Below are positions 8,438-15,893 of a stretch of DNA of 64,000 nt, piece by piece. Below the pieces are notes generated by a model. It was given only the letters and a program-made list of their open reading frames with translations. It ran no database searches and had not been told where the DNA came from. Origin of the DNA: Ferrimonas sp048263965 (GTDB taxonomy: Bacteria; Pseudomonadota; Gammaproteobacteria; Enterobacterales; Shewanellaceae); contig NZ_JBLXDO010000022.1 of NCBI RefSeq assembly GCF_048263965.1, positions 9,493 through 73,492 on the forward strand, written 5' to 3'. The position numbers and the translations under genes were made by a program. The stretch's first letter is position 1, and the number at the start of each line of letters is the position of its first letter.

Positions 8438-8810
8438 ACCACGTCAGTTGGTTCGACTGCCGGAGCAGGGTAAGGTGGCCGGGGTCTGTGCCGGTCTTGC
8501 CGAGCACTTTAACCTGGAGGTATGGCTGGTTCGAATTGTTACCCTGTCCGCCATACTGTTGACCGGCATCTTCAGCCTGCCCCTGCTGCTTTACATCATC
8601 GCCTGGGTATTGCTGGATAAGGGAAGCACCCGTCAGGAGCCCCACCAGCCCGAGCTGAAAACCAAGGTGTGGCAGGCCGGTGATTCGCCCCAGAAGGCGA
8701 TGACCGAGGTCAGCACCCGCTTTCGGAACCTGGAGTTGCGACTTCGCAGACTTGAGAAGCATGTGACCTCAGATGCGTTCCACCTGAAGCGGGAAATCAA
8801 CAACCTTTAA
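8427..8810 (+). CDS. pspC: Phage-shock protein C
   Basis: A 127-aa inner-membrane stress sensor. The N-terminal PspC domain contains KVAGVCAGLAEHFNLEVWLVRI followed by a hydrophobic span with ILLTGIFSLPLLLYIIAWVLL. The C-terminal part is charged and helical (RFRNLELRLRRLEKHV) and probably contacts PspA. It overlaps pspB and is followed by an intrinsic terminator before ycjX. Confidence 0.94.
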   Translation: MKDKPRQLVRLPEQGKVAGVCAGLAEHFNLEVWLVRIVTLSAILLTGIFSLPLLLYIIAWVLLDKGSTRQEPHQPELKTKVWQAGDSPQKAMTEVSTRFRNLELRLRRLEKHVTSDAFHLKREINNL

Positions 8811-8822
8811 CCTCTCGCCCTC

Positions 8823-8854
8823 GGCCCGGTGTCACCACCGGGCCCAAGCTTTTT
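8823..8854 (+). terminator. Intrinsic terminator between pspC and ycjX
   Basis: A perfect 9-bp stem (GGCCCGGTG/CACCGGGCC) with a 4-nt loop and a downstream T run ends 26 bp before the ycjX start. It would end or attenuate pspABC transcription before ycjXF. Confidence 0.7.
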
Positions 8855-8879
8855 ATCCTACCCACCAAGCAGTGATCCT

Positions 8880-10277
8880 ATGAGCGCCATTAAACACAGG
8901 GTAAAACGTCTCACAACTCAGCTGGAGGAGATCGCCCAGCGGGGTATGGATCGGCACATCCGTCTTGGGGTGACCGGCATCTCCGGGGCGGGGAAAACCG
9001 CCTTTATCACCGCCCTGGTGAATCAGTTGCTGCAGGCGGAAAGTCATCAACTGCCTGCCTGGCAGGTGATGGCCCAGGGCCGTTACCTGGGGGGGCGTAT
9101 CGCCCCTCAGCCGGATCTGACCCTGCAGCCCTTTGATTACACCGGTGCCATTGCCTGCCTTCAGCAGGAGCAGCCGGTTTGGCCCCCCTCGACCCGCAAC
9201 ATCAGTGAGATTCGTCTGGCGCTGCGCTACATGCCGGACAAGGGACTGGCGGGGCAGATAGGCCGGCCGGTCACCCTCTATCTGGATATCATCGATTATC
9301 CCGGCGAGTGGCTGCTGGATCTGCCGCTGATGCAGCAGGAGTATGAGCAGTGGTGTGAACAGATCTGGCCCCAGTTGCAACTGCCCGCCTGGCGGCAGCT
9401 GACCGAGTCCTGGTGTGCCCGCGCGGCCGCCCTGAGCACCGATGCCACCGAGGCGGACATCGCCGAACTGGCCCAGGAGTACGCCAGCCTGCTGCTGACG
9501 CTTAAGCAGCAGCGCGGGGCCAGCCTGTTGCAACCGGGCCGGGCCCTGTTGCCAGGGGAGCTGGCAGGCGCTCCGGTACTGGCCTGGTTCCCCCTGCCGC
9601 CGGAGAAACTGGCCGGTCTGGGTGAGGAGTCCAGCCTGCGCCAGACACTGGTGTCCCGCTATCAGGCCTACCGGGACCAGGTGGTCACCCCCTTCTTCCG
9701 GGATTACTTTGCCAAGCTGGATCGTCAGGTGGTGCTGGTGGATTGCCTCTCTGCCCTCAATCAGGGGCGCGACCAGGTGGAGCAGCTGGCCCAGACCCTT
9801 CAGGCCCTGAGTCACAGCTTCCGCTACGGACCGGGCTCCATGGTCACCCGCTTGTTCCGGCCCAAGATTGACCGGGTGTTGTTTGCCGCCACCAAGGCGG
9901 ACCATCTCACGGTGGACCAGCACCACAACCTGCTGCAGCTGATGCACAGCCTGATGAAATCGTCCCGGCGTCAGCCCAGGTACTTTGGCACCCAGATGGA
10001 GACCCTGGTGCTCAGTGCCATCAATGCCACCCGCCAGGGACAGGTGGAGCGCGACGGCCGCACGGTGTCGGTGATCTCCGGCGCCGACCTGAGCGGCGCC
10101 AAGAGCGTGCGCTTTCCCGGAGAGGTACCGGCCTCTTTGCCTGGTAACGGCTTCTGGCAGGAGCAGGGCTTTTGCTTTCAGCCCTTCAGTCCCCCGGGGT
10201 GGGATGGGCAGGATGCGCTGCCCCACATGAGGCTGGATTACGCCCTGCAGTTTCTCATTGGAGACAAGATGCGATGA
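8880..10277 (+). CDS. ycjX: YcjX family P-loop stress protein
   Basis: A 465-aa protein, the same length as E. coli YcjX, which belongs to the Psp regulon. The P-loop lies in the N-terminal segment GVTGISGAGKTAFIT, and YLDIIDYPGEWLLDL resembles a GTPase switch region. The biochemical role is not established; the family is a DUF463 nucleotide-binding protein. ATG 8880 gives the family start MSAIKHRVKRL, although its RBS is weak. The stop overlaps the ycjF start by 4 bp. A terminator lies just upstream, so it may be expressed partly by read-through from the psp promoter. Confidence 0.9.
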   Translation: MSAIKHRVKRLTTQLEEIAQRGMDRHIRLGVTGISGAGKTAFITALVNQLLQAESHQLPAWQVMAQGRYLGGRIAPQPDLTLQPFDYTGAIACLQQEQPVWPPSTRNISEIRLALRYMPDKGLAGQIGRPVTLYLDIIDYPGEWLLDLPLMQQEYEQWCEQIWPQLQLPAWRQLTESWCARAAALSTDATEADIAELAQEYASLLLTLKQQRGASLLQPGRALLPGELAGAPVLAWFPLPPEKLAGLGEESSLRQTLVSRYQAYRDQVVTPFFRDYFAKLDRQVVLVDCLSALNQGRDQVEQLAQTLQALSHSFRYGPGSMVTRLFRPKIDRVLFAATKADHLTVDQHHNLLQLMHSLMKSSRRQPRYFGTQMETLVLSAINATRQGQVERDGRTVSVISGADLSGAKSVRFPGEVPASLPGNGFWQEQGFCFQPFSPPGWDGQDALPHMRLDYALQFLIGDKMR

Positions 10278-11263
10278 AACCCATTAAAGCCGCCGAAGAG
10301 TTCAGCCCGGAGCTGGAGACCCAGATACAGCCCATGGAGGAGGCCGAAGCTGCGGTGGAGTCTGTAGAGCCCCTTCCCCCAAAAAGGCGCATGGGCTGGT
10401 GGGGCAGGGCGGTGCTGGCCAGTGGTGCGGCGCTGATATTGGTCGAGAGTGGCTTTACCCTGGTTCGGGCCTGGCAGCAGAGCCCCTGGTTGTTCGGGCT
10501 CTACGCCCTGTTTTTCGCCCTGGCACTGGGCGGGGTGCTCAGCCTGAGTGTCAAAGAGCTGTCGCGACTGCGACGCCTCAAGAGCCGCCAGAGCCTGCGA
10601 GAGGAGCTGGATCCCCTGGTGGGCAGCGAGCAGGTGGGGGCGGCCATGCCCCTGCTGCAAGGGCTGAAGCAGGAGCTGCCCGGTGCGTCAGAGCGCTGGC
10701 CAGAGTTCGAACGTTGCCAGCAGCCTCACCACAGTGATGCGGAGTTGCTGGATCTGGCCAACACCACCCTGGTGGCCCCTCTGGATGAGCAGGCCGAGGC
10801 GATCATCTACCGCTACTCTGCCCAGGCCTCGGTGATGCTGGCGGCCAGCCCGCTGGCGGTGATGGACATGGCGCTGATGCTGTGGCGCAACCAGAAGATG
10901 CTCGATGAGCTCTCCAAACTCTATGGAGTCGAGCCCGGCTACCTGGGCCGCCTGTCGCTGGTGCGGCAGATGCTGGTGAACCTGATCTATGCCGGTGGCA
11001 GCGAACTGGTGCTGGATCTCGGGGGTCAACTGCTTACCGCGGAGCTGACCGGTAAGTTGTCTGCCCGGGTCGCCCAGGGGTTGGGGGCGGGGATGCTCAC
11101 CGCCCGCCTGGGGTATCAGGCCCAGGCCCTGTGCCGACCCCTGCCGCTGATCTCCCCCAGGCCCAAGCTGATTAAGGTGCAGGGCAGGCTGCTGGGTGAG
11201 CTTACCCGGTGGTCCGCTGGCGCCCTGAAACGGGCCAGGGAAACCGTGGATCGTAACAAATAA
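10274..11263 (+). CDS. ycjF: YcjF family inner-membrane protein (TIGR01620/DUF697)
   Basis: A 329-aa membrane protein, partner of YcjX in the Psp regulon. After a charged N-terminus come two hydrophobic segments (about residues 42-85: GRAVLASGAALILVESGF and SPWLFGLYALFFALALGG). The C-terminal DUF697 domain contains LAASPLAVMDMALMLWRNQKML. The ATG at 10274 overlaps the ycjX stop; an in-frame upstream extension would lie inside ycjX and is unlikely. Molecular function is unknown. Its last codons overlap a candidate TyrR box for the next operon. Confidence 0.9.
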   Translation: MKPIKAAEEFSPELETQIQPMEEAEAAVESVEPLPPKRRMGWWGRAVLASGAALILVESGFTLVRAWQQSPWLFGLYALFFALALGGVLSLSVKELSRLRRLKSRQSLREELDPLVGSEQVGAAMPLLQGLKQELPGASERWPEFERCQQPHHSDAELLDLANTTLVAPLDEQAEAIIYRYSAQASVMLAASPLAVMDMALMLWRNQKMLDELSKLYGVEPGYLGRLSLVRQMLVNLIYAGGSELVLDLGGQLLTAELTGKLSARVAQGLGAGMLTARLGYQAQALCRPLPLISPRPKLIKVQGRLLGELTRWSAGALKRARETVDRNK

Positions 11264-11269
11264 TTTACA
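11252..11269 (+). promoter_or_regulatory. Candidate TyrR box upstream of the methionine gamma-lyase/phhAB operon
   Basis: CGTAACAAATAATTTACA matches the TyrR consensus TGTAAA-N6-TTTACA at 10 of 12 defined positions, with one perfect half. It spans the ycjF stop codon, about 140 bp before the operon's first gene. tyrR lies 3 kb downstream. Prediction only. Confidence 0.45.
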
Positions 11270-11409
11270 TTAAACCGGGAGAGGATTTGTCCATCAGGCT
11301 GTTGCCTTGAGACCGCTGGATTATGGTAGGGCTATAAAAGTGCGCCCCAGATCACGAATCTGATACACATAAATCCAACTGAGGGGTGCGTATTGGGGAG
11401 TTAAGCAAC

Positions 11410-12618
11410 ATGGCTTCAAAGATGCATCCGGAGACGGCGGTGATCCACGCCGGCCATCTCCGCGAACCTCAGGGCAGTCTGGTGTCGCCCTTATATCAGT
11501 CGGCCACCTTCGTGTTCGACGACGTACAGACCGGCTCTGCCCGTTTTGCCGGGGAACAGAGCGGTCCCATCTATACCCGCCTGGGCAACCCTACGGTGGC
11601 GGAGTTTGAGCGCCGTATGGCCCACCTGGAGGAGTCCGAGGGGGCCATCGCCTTCGCCAGCGGCATGGCGGCGGTCTCCGCCGTGTTCCTGGGATTGCTC
11701 AGCAGTGGCGATCACCTGATCTGCAACACCTGCCTCTACGGCTGCACCCACTCCCTGGTGAGTGAGCAGTTGCCCAGGTTTGGCATCGAGGTCACCCAGG
11801 TGGACTTCGCCGACCTGCAGGCGGTGGAGGCGGCCATCCGTCCCAACACCCGCATGCTGTTCCTGGAATCCCCGGTCAATCCCCACCTGGCGGTGTATGA
11901 CCTCCAAGCGGTGGCCAACCTGGCCAGCCGCAGGGGACTCACTTCGGTGGTGGACAACACCTTCATGACCCCGCTGCTGCAGCGGCCCAAGAGTCTGGGC
12001 ATCGACATCGTGCTGCACAGTGCCACCAAGTACCTCAATGGCCATGGTGACGTCATTGCCGGGGTGGTGTGCACCGACGGAGAGCCGCTGGAACTGATGC
12101 GTCACCGCAGCCTCAAGGACATTGGCGGGGTGCTGTCCCCCCATGACGCCTGGCTGATTCTGCGCGGCATGAAAACCCTGGCCCTGCGCATGGAGCGGCA
12201 TTGCCTCAATGCCCAGACTCTGGCGGAGTTTCTTGAGGGGCACCCCGCGGTGACCCGGGTCTATTACCCCGGGCTCAAGACCCACCCGGGGTACCACCTG
12301 CTGGGCAGTCAGATGGGCGGAGCTGGAGGCGTCCTGGCCCTGGAGCTGAATGCGGACTTCGATGCGGCCGTGGCGTTTGTGAACCGGCTGAAGCTGTTCA
12401 ACATCGCCGTCAGTCTCGGGGATGCGGAATCCCTGGTGCAGCATCCAGCCTCCATGACCCACGCCACCTACGAGGCGGTGGACCGGGAGAAAGCCGGGAT
12501 CAGCGATACCCTGATCCGTCTGTCAGCCGGGCTGGAAAACGCCGAGGACCTGCTGGCCGATCTGCGTCAGGCCCTGGCGCCCCTGAGCCAGAGCAGTACC
12601 CTGGAGGAGGCCCTATGA
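11410..12618 (+). CDS. Methionine gamma-lyase (PLP Cys/Met metabolism family)
   Basis: A 402-aa PLP enzyme expected to cleave L-methionine to methanethiol, 2-oxobutyrate and ammonia. The PLP Lys is Lys207 in SATKYLNGHGD, and VVDNTF carries the pyridine-binding Asp. LYGCT supplies Tyr110 and Cys112; that Cys is the residue that separates methionine gamma-lyases from cystathionine enzymes. GDAESLVQHPASMTH near the C-terminus also fits P. putida MGL. ATG 11410 follows GGGGAG; a GTG at 11386 is less likely. The last codon overlaps phhA (ATGA), so it is translated with the phenylalanine hydroxylase genes. Confidence 0.87.
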   Translation: MASKMHPETAVIHAGHLREPQGSLVSPLYQSATFVFDDVQTGSARFAGEQSGPIYTRLGNPTVAEFERRMAHLEESEGAIAFASGMAAVSAVFLGLLSSGDHLICNTCLYGCTHSLVSEQLPRFGIEVTQVDFADLQAVEAAIRPNTRMLFLESPVNPHLAVYDLQAVANLASRRGLTSVVDNTFMTPLLQRPKSLGIDIVLHSATKYLNGHGDVIAGVVCTDGEPLELMRHRSLKDIGGVLSPHDAWLILRGMKTLALRMERHCLNAQTLAEFLEGHPAVTRVYYPGLKTHPGYHLLGSQMGGAGGVLALELNADFDAAVAFVNRLKLFNIAVSLGDAESLVQHPASMTHATYEAVDREKAGISDTLIRLSAGLENAEDLLADLRQALAPLSQSSTLEEAL

Positions 12619-13406
12619 AAGGCACCAGTTACGTAGCCCGTCAGCCGGATGAGCAGGGCATCATTCATTACAGCGAGGAAGAGAACCGGATCTGGAGCGA
12701 GCTGCTGGCCCGCCAGATGAGCTGGCTGCCGGGACGGGCCTGTGACCAGTATCTGGAGGGGCTGCGTAAGCTGAATCTTCCAGCGGATCGCATCCCTCAG
12801 CTGGCGGAAGTGGATGCCGTACTGGAACAGGCCACCGGCTGGCGCACCGCCCAGGTGCCGGCACTGATCTCCTTCCAGCATTTCTTCGAGTTGCTGGCGG
12901 ACAAGCAGTTTCCCGTGGCCACCTTTATTCGCAGCCGGGAGGAGTTTGATTACCTGCAGGAGCCGGACATCTTCCATGAGATCTTTGGCCATTGCCCGCT
13001 GCTGACCAACCCGGCCTTTGCCCACTTCACCCACACCTATGGCAAGCTGGGGTTGGCCGCCTCGCCCAAGGAGAGGGTATTTCTGGCCAGGCTCTACTGG
13101 TTTACCGTGGAGTTTGGTCTGGTGCAGACCGAGCAGGGGCTGCGCATCTATGGCGGCGGCATCCTCTCCTCCCCGGGTGAGACCCGTTATGCCCTCTCCG
13201 ATGAGCCTGAGCGGGTGACCATGTCGGTGCTGGATGCCCTGCGCACCCCTTACCGCATCGACATCATGCAGCCCATCTACTATGTACTGAATCACCTGGA
13301 CGACCTGTTCGACATCGCCGAACTGGATCTCATGTCCCTGGTCAAGCAGGCCCAGGAGTTGGGGTTGCATGAGCCTAAATTTCCGCCAAAACAAAAAGTA
13401 AGCTAA
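12615..13406 (+). CDS. phhA: Phenylalanine-4-hydroxylase PhhA
   Basis: A 263-aa iron-dependent monooxygenase converting phenylalanine to tyrosine with O2 and a reduced pterin, probably tetrahydromonapterin in bacteria. The iron ligands are visible as His121 and His126 in DIFHEIFGHCP and Glu166 in TVEFGL. Length matches bacterial PhhA. It overlaps the methionine gamma-lyase stop by 4 bp, with GGAGGAGG as RBS, and is followed by phhB, which regenerates its cofactor. Together with hppD-hmgA-fahA-maiA it gives a complete Phe degradation route. Confidence 0.96.
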   Translation: MKGTSYVARQPDEQGIIHYSEEENRIWSELLARQMSWLPGRACDQYLEGLRKLNLPADRIPQLAEVDAVLEQATGWRTAQVPALISFQHFFELLADKQFPVATFIRSREEFDYLQEPDIFHEIFGHCPLLTNPAFAHFTHTYGKLGLAASPKERVFLARLYWFTVEFGLVQTEQGLRIYGGGILSSPGETRYALSDEPERVTMSVLDALRTPYRIDIMQPIYYVLNHLDDLFDIAELDLMSLVKQAQELGLHEPKFPPKQKVS

Positions 13407-13434
13407 GGGCTACAGGCCCTAAAGGGAAAAGCTA

Positions 13435-13773
13435 ATGTCTGAATTGTCACAAATGAAATGCGAAGCCTGCCAGGCCGGTGCGCCCACCGTATCCGATGAA
13501 GAGCTGGCGCAGCTGATGCGGGAGATCCCCGACTGGTCCACGCCGGTGTATGACGGGGTCATGCAGCTGGAGCGGGTCTACAAGTTTAAAAACTTCAAGC
13601 TGGCCTGGGCCTTCTCCAACAAGGTGGCGGAGCTGGCGGAAGCTGAGTTCCACCACCCCGGTATTCTGCTGGAGTGGGGCAAGGTGACCGTCACCTGGTG
13701 GACTCACGCCATCAGTGGCTTGCATAAAAACGATTTCATCATGGCGGCCAAGACCGACCAGTTACTGGATTGA
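13435..13773 (+). CDS. phhB: Pterin-4a-carbinolamine dehydratase PhhB
   Basis: A 112-aa protein that dehydrates the 4a-hydroxypterin made by PhhA so that the cofactor can be re-reduced. The family signature is AEAEFHHPGILLEWGKV with the catalytic His pair, followed by VTWWTHAISGLHKNDFIMA. A short N-terminal extension has two Cys (KCEACQAG). It lies 28 bp after phhA with RBS AAAGGGAAAAG and ends at a strong terminator. Confidence 0.95.
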   Translation: MSELSQMKCEACQAGAPTVSDEELAQLMREIPDWSTPVYDGVMQLERVYKFKNFKLAWAFSNKVAELAEAEFHHPGILLEWGKVTVTWWTHAISGLHKNDFIMAAKTDQLLD

Positions 13774-13792
13774 TTCCGTCTGGGCCGTATCA

Positions 13793-13817
13793 GGGCACCC
13801 TCGGGTGCCCTTTTTTC
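13793..13817 (+). terminator. Intrinsic terminator after phhB
   Basis: An 8-bp perfect stem GGGCACCC/GGGTGCCC with a 2-nt nominal loop is followed by TTTTTTCT. It separates phhB from tyrR. Confidence 0.85.
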
Positions 13818-13892
13818 TGCATCCGCCCCACGGAGGCCGGTCAAAAGAGATGCCAACAGCTCCGATCTCTGGCTAAAAAATGCCCAATAAAT

Positions 13893-13910
13893 TGTAAACA
13901 ATTACTGACA
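13893..13910 (+). promoter_or_regulatory. Candidate TyrR box upstream of tyrR
   Basis: TGTAAACAATTACTGACA has one perfect half-site and a second half matching 4 of 6 positions. It lies about 66 bp before the tyrR start, consistent with autoregulation. Prediction only. Confidence 0.4.
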
Positions 13911-13975
13911 GCGTAGTGCGCTCAGACGAATAGAGGTATCATGAGCCTTTATCGAACAGCAATTTAGGACCTTTT

Positions 13976-15523
13976 ATGCGCCTGGAAGTGAGTTGTGACG
14001 ACCGCATCGGGTTGGCCAGGGCGATTCTGGAAGTGCTGGAGCAGCACCAGATCAACGTCAACGCCATCGATGCAGAGAGTCAGGGCTACATCTACCTGCA
14101 GCTGCCGGATTTGAGCTTCGATGAACTCGCCGTACTGCTGCCTATCCTGCGTAAAATTGACGCGGTAAAGGATGTCCGCACCGTTCCCTTTATGCCCTCC
14201 GAGCGTGAGCACTACGCTCTGGAAACCCTCCTCAGTACACTGCCCGATGCGGTGCTCTCCATCGACACCAAGTTGAAGGTCACCATGGCCAACGACTCCG
14301 CGGTGGCCATTCTTGGCAGCGCCCGCGATGAGGTGGAGGGGCAGTTGCTCAGCAACTGGGTACAGGGGTTTGGCTTCCAGCGTTGGCTGCAGTCCGATGA
14401 GGTGCTTCCCCAGGCCAGCCGGGTACAGGTCCAGGGCAGTGATTATCTGGCGGAGATGTTTCCCATTCACCTGCCAGAACCGGGTTCCGAGGGCACCTCC
14501 CTGGCCGGTGCCGTAGTATTGCTGAAATCCCCCTCCCGGGTGGGCAAGCAGTTTAATGCCCTGCAACAGCAGGTGACCGGTTTTGAGACCGTGCTGGCTC
14601 AGAGCGATAAGATGAAGGCGCTGCTGGAGCAGGCCAGGCGCATGGCCCAGCTGGAGGCTCCCCTGTTGATCAGCGGCGAGACCGGTACCGGCAAGGAGCT
14701 GATGGCCCGCGCCTGTCATGACGCCAGCCTGAGGGCGGAAAAATCCTTCGTGGTGATCAACTGCGCCTCCCTGCCTGACGCGGTGGCGGAGAGCGAGCTG
14801 TTTGGCCTGGCGTCTGCGCCCGGCCTGCCCATCAAGAAGGGGGTGATCGAGCAGGCCAACGGTGGCACTATCTTCCTGGATGAGGTGGCAGACATGTCTG
14901 CCCAGCTTCAGGTGAAGCTGCTGCGATTCATTCAGGATGGCCGTTTCCGCCGGGTCGGGGACGACGAGGAGATCGCCGTGGATGTGCGCATCATCTGTGC
15001 CAGCCAGAAGGATCTCTCCGACCTGTGCCAGCAGGGCAAATTCCGCGAAGACCTCTATTATCGCATCAATGTGCTCAACCTGATGTTGCCGCCTCTGCGG
15101 GAGCGTCAGGCAGACATCGTTCCCCTGGCTGAGCTGTTCCTGGAGCACTACAGCCAGCAGTTGGGCAGCGCGTCCCGACAACTCTCCGGTGAGTGCCGGG
15201 AGTTCATTCGCCACTATGCCTGGCCGGGCAACGTGCGCCAGCTGAAGAACGCCCTGTTCCGGGCGGTCTCCATGGCCGAGGGGTTGGGAGAGATCACCTC
15301 GGACGATCTGCGTCTGCCCGCCTGGACCGAGGGCTTTGGTTACTTCGACCAGGAGTTCGAGGGCACCTTGGAGCAAGCGGTCAAGCAGTTCGAGTCCAGC
15401 CTGCTCAGACGCCTTTATCCCGCCTATCCCAGTACCCGTCAGCTGGCCAAGAAGCTGGGGGTTTCCCACACGGCCATCGCCAACAAGCTGCGGGAATACG
15501 GCATAGGAAAAAAGCGTAAATAA
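13976..15523 (+). CDS. tyrR: Aromatic amino acid transcriptional regulator TyrR
   Basis: A 515-aa regulator. The N-terminal ACT domain (about residues 1-72) would bind aromatic amino acids, a PAS domain follows (about 78-185), and the AAA+ domain has Walker A GETGTGKE (234-241). The C-terminal helix-turn-helix is TRQLAKKLGVSHTAIANKLREYG. The sigma-54 GAFTGA loop is absent (SELFGLASAPGLPIKKG instead), as in E. coli TyrR, so it acts with sigma-70. RBS AGGACC is weak. It probably controls the flanking phhAB and tyrosine-degradation operons. Confidence 0.95.
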   Translation: MRLEVSCDDRIGLARAILEVLEQHQINVNAIDAESQGYIYLQLPDLSFDELAVLLPILRKIDAVKDVRTVPFMPSEREHYALETLLSTLPDAVLSIDTKLKVTMANDSAVAILGSARDEVEGQLLSNWVQGFGFQRWLQSDEVLPQASRVQVQGSDYLAEMFPIHLPEPGSEGTSLAGAVVLLKSPSRVGKQFNALQQQVTGFETVLAQSDKMKALLEQARRMAQLEAPLLISGETGTGKELMARACHDASLRAEKSFVVINCASLPDAVAESELFGLASAPGLPIKKGVIEQANGGTIFLDEVADMSAQLQVKLLRFIQDGRFRRVGDDEEIAVDVRIICASQKDLSDLCQQGKFREDLYYRINVLNLMLPPLRERQADIVPLAELFLEHYSQQLGSASRQLSGECREFIRHYAWPGNVRQLKNALFRAVSMAEGLGEITSDDLRLPAWTEGFGYFDQEFEGTLEQAVKQFESSLLRRLYPAYPSTRQLAKKLGVSHTAIANKLREYGIGKKRK

Positions 15524-15539
15524 TTGATTTAAAAGTGCT

Positions 15540-15568
15540 ATGTCACCCCTGTAAACCAGGGGTGACAT
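15540..15568 (+). terminator. Hairpin after tyrR, probable terminator
   Basis: A perfect 12-bp stem (ATGTCACCCCTG and its complement) with loop TAAAC lies 16 bp after tyrR. The following run TCTTCTCC is a poor T tract, so termination may be partial. The same DNA also contains a TyrR-box-like TGTAAA-N6-GTGACA. Confidence 0.6.
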
Positions 15569-15634
15569 CTTCTCCTCCCCCTCTCTTTCCTGTGATCTCT
15601 GTCACGCCCCGCCATCCTTTGTTAGCGTTTGGTG

Positions 15635-15795
15635 ATACCAAGTTCATTAAGTAAGTGGTCTGCCTAGTGCGCCGAAGAAATTGTCCCAATCAAGGGTAGG
15701 ACGAAGCTGCTGGTTGTTCTAACAGTGAGTCCTACAACATAGAGTGGGGCAATTTAAGCTAGCACTAGTGAGTAAATACTTGATGAAGTTGGTAT
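15635..15795. repeat. MITE-like inverted-repeat element, family A, copy 1
   Basis: A 161-bp non-coding element with terminal inverted repeats ATACCAAGTTCATTAAGTA on the left and the complement of ATACCAACTTCATCAAGTA on the right (17 of 19 match). Further paired segments run inward (CTAGTGC/GCACTAG, AAATTGTCCCA/TGGGGCAATTT, GTAGGAC/GTCCTAC), so almost the whole element can fold as one hairpin. TA dinucleotides flank the CC...GG ends, which would fit a Tc1/IS630-type target, but this is inference. It lies between tyrR and hppD. A second copy of the same size is at 37879-38040. This 370-bp gap holds no gene. Confidence 0.75.
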
Positions 15796-15806
15796 GAGTA
15801 GTGTGT

Positions 15807-15823
15807 CGACAAAAGGTTTGTCG
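15807..15823. promoter_or_regulatory. Perfect palindrome upstream of hppD, candidate operator
   Basis: CGACAAAAGGTTTGTCG has 7-bp perfect arms around a 3-bp centre. It sits 12 bp after the family A element and 71 bp before the hppD start, the right place for a repressor of the homogentisate operon. The cognate regulator is not identified. Confidence 0.4.
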
Positions 15824-15893
15824 CCGCCGCCGTACCGCCTCACCCATAAACAGAAGGGCGGACGGTCCACAGCGATCAACAAGGGAGAAGAAA

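Noticed and set aside
15550..15567. TyrR box for hppD (TGTAAA-N6-GTGACA)
   Set aside because: It lies wholly inside the strong tyrR hairpin, so the match is more simply explained by that structure; kept only as a note.
13964..15568. 534-aa open frame antisense to tyrR
   Set aside because: It is Gln/His/Leu-rich without domains and mirrors the whole tyrR gene. Long antisense frames are common in this GC-rich DNA.
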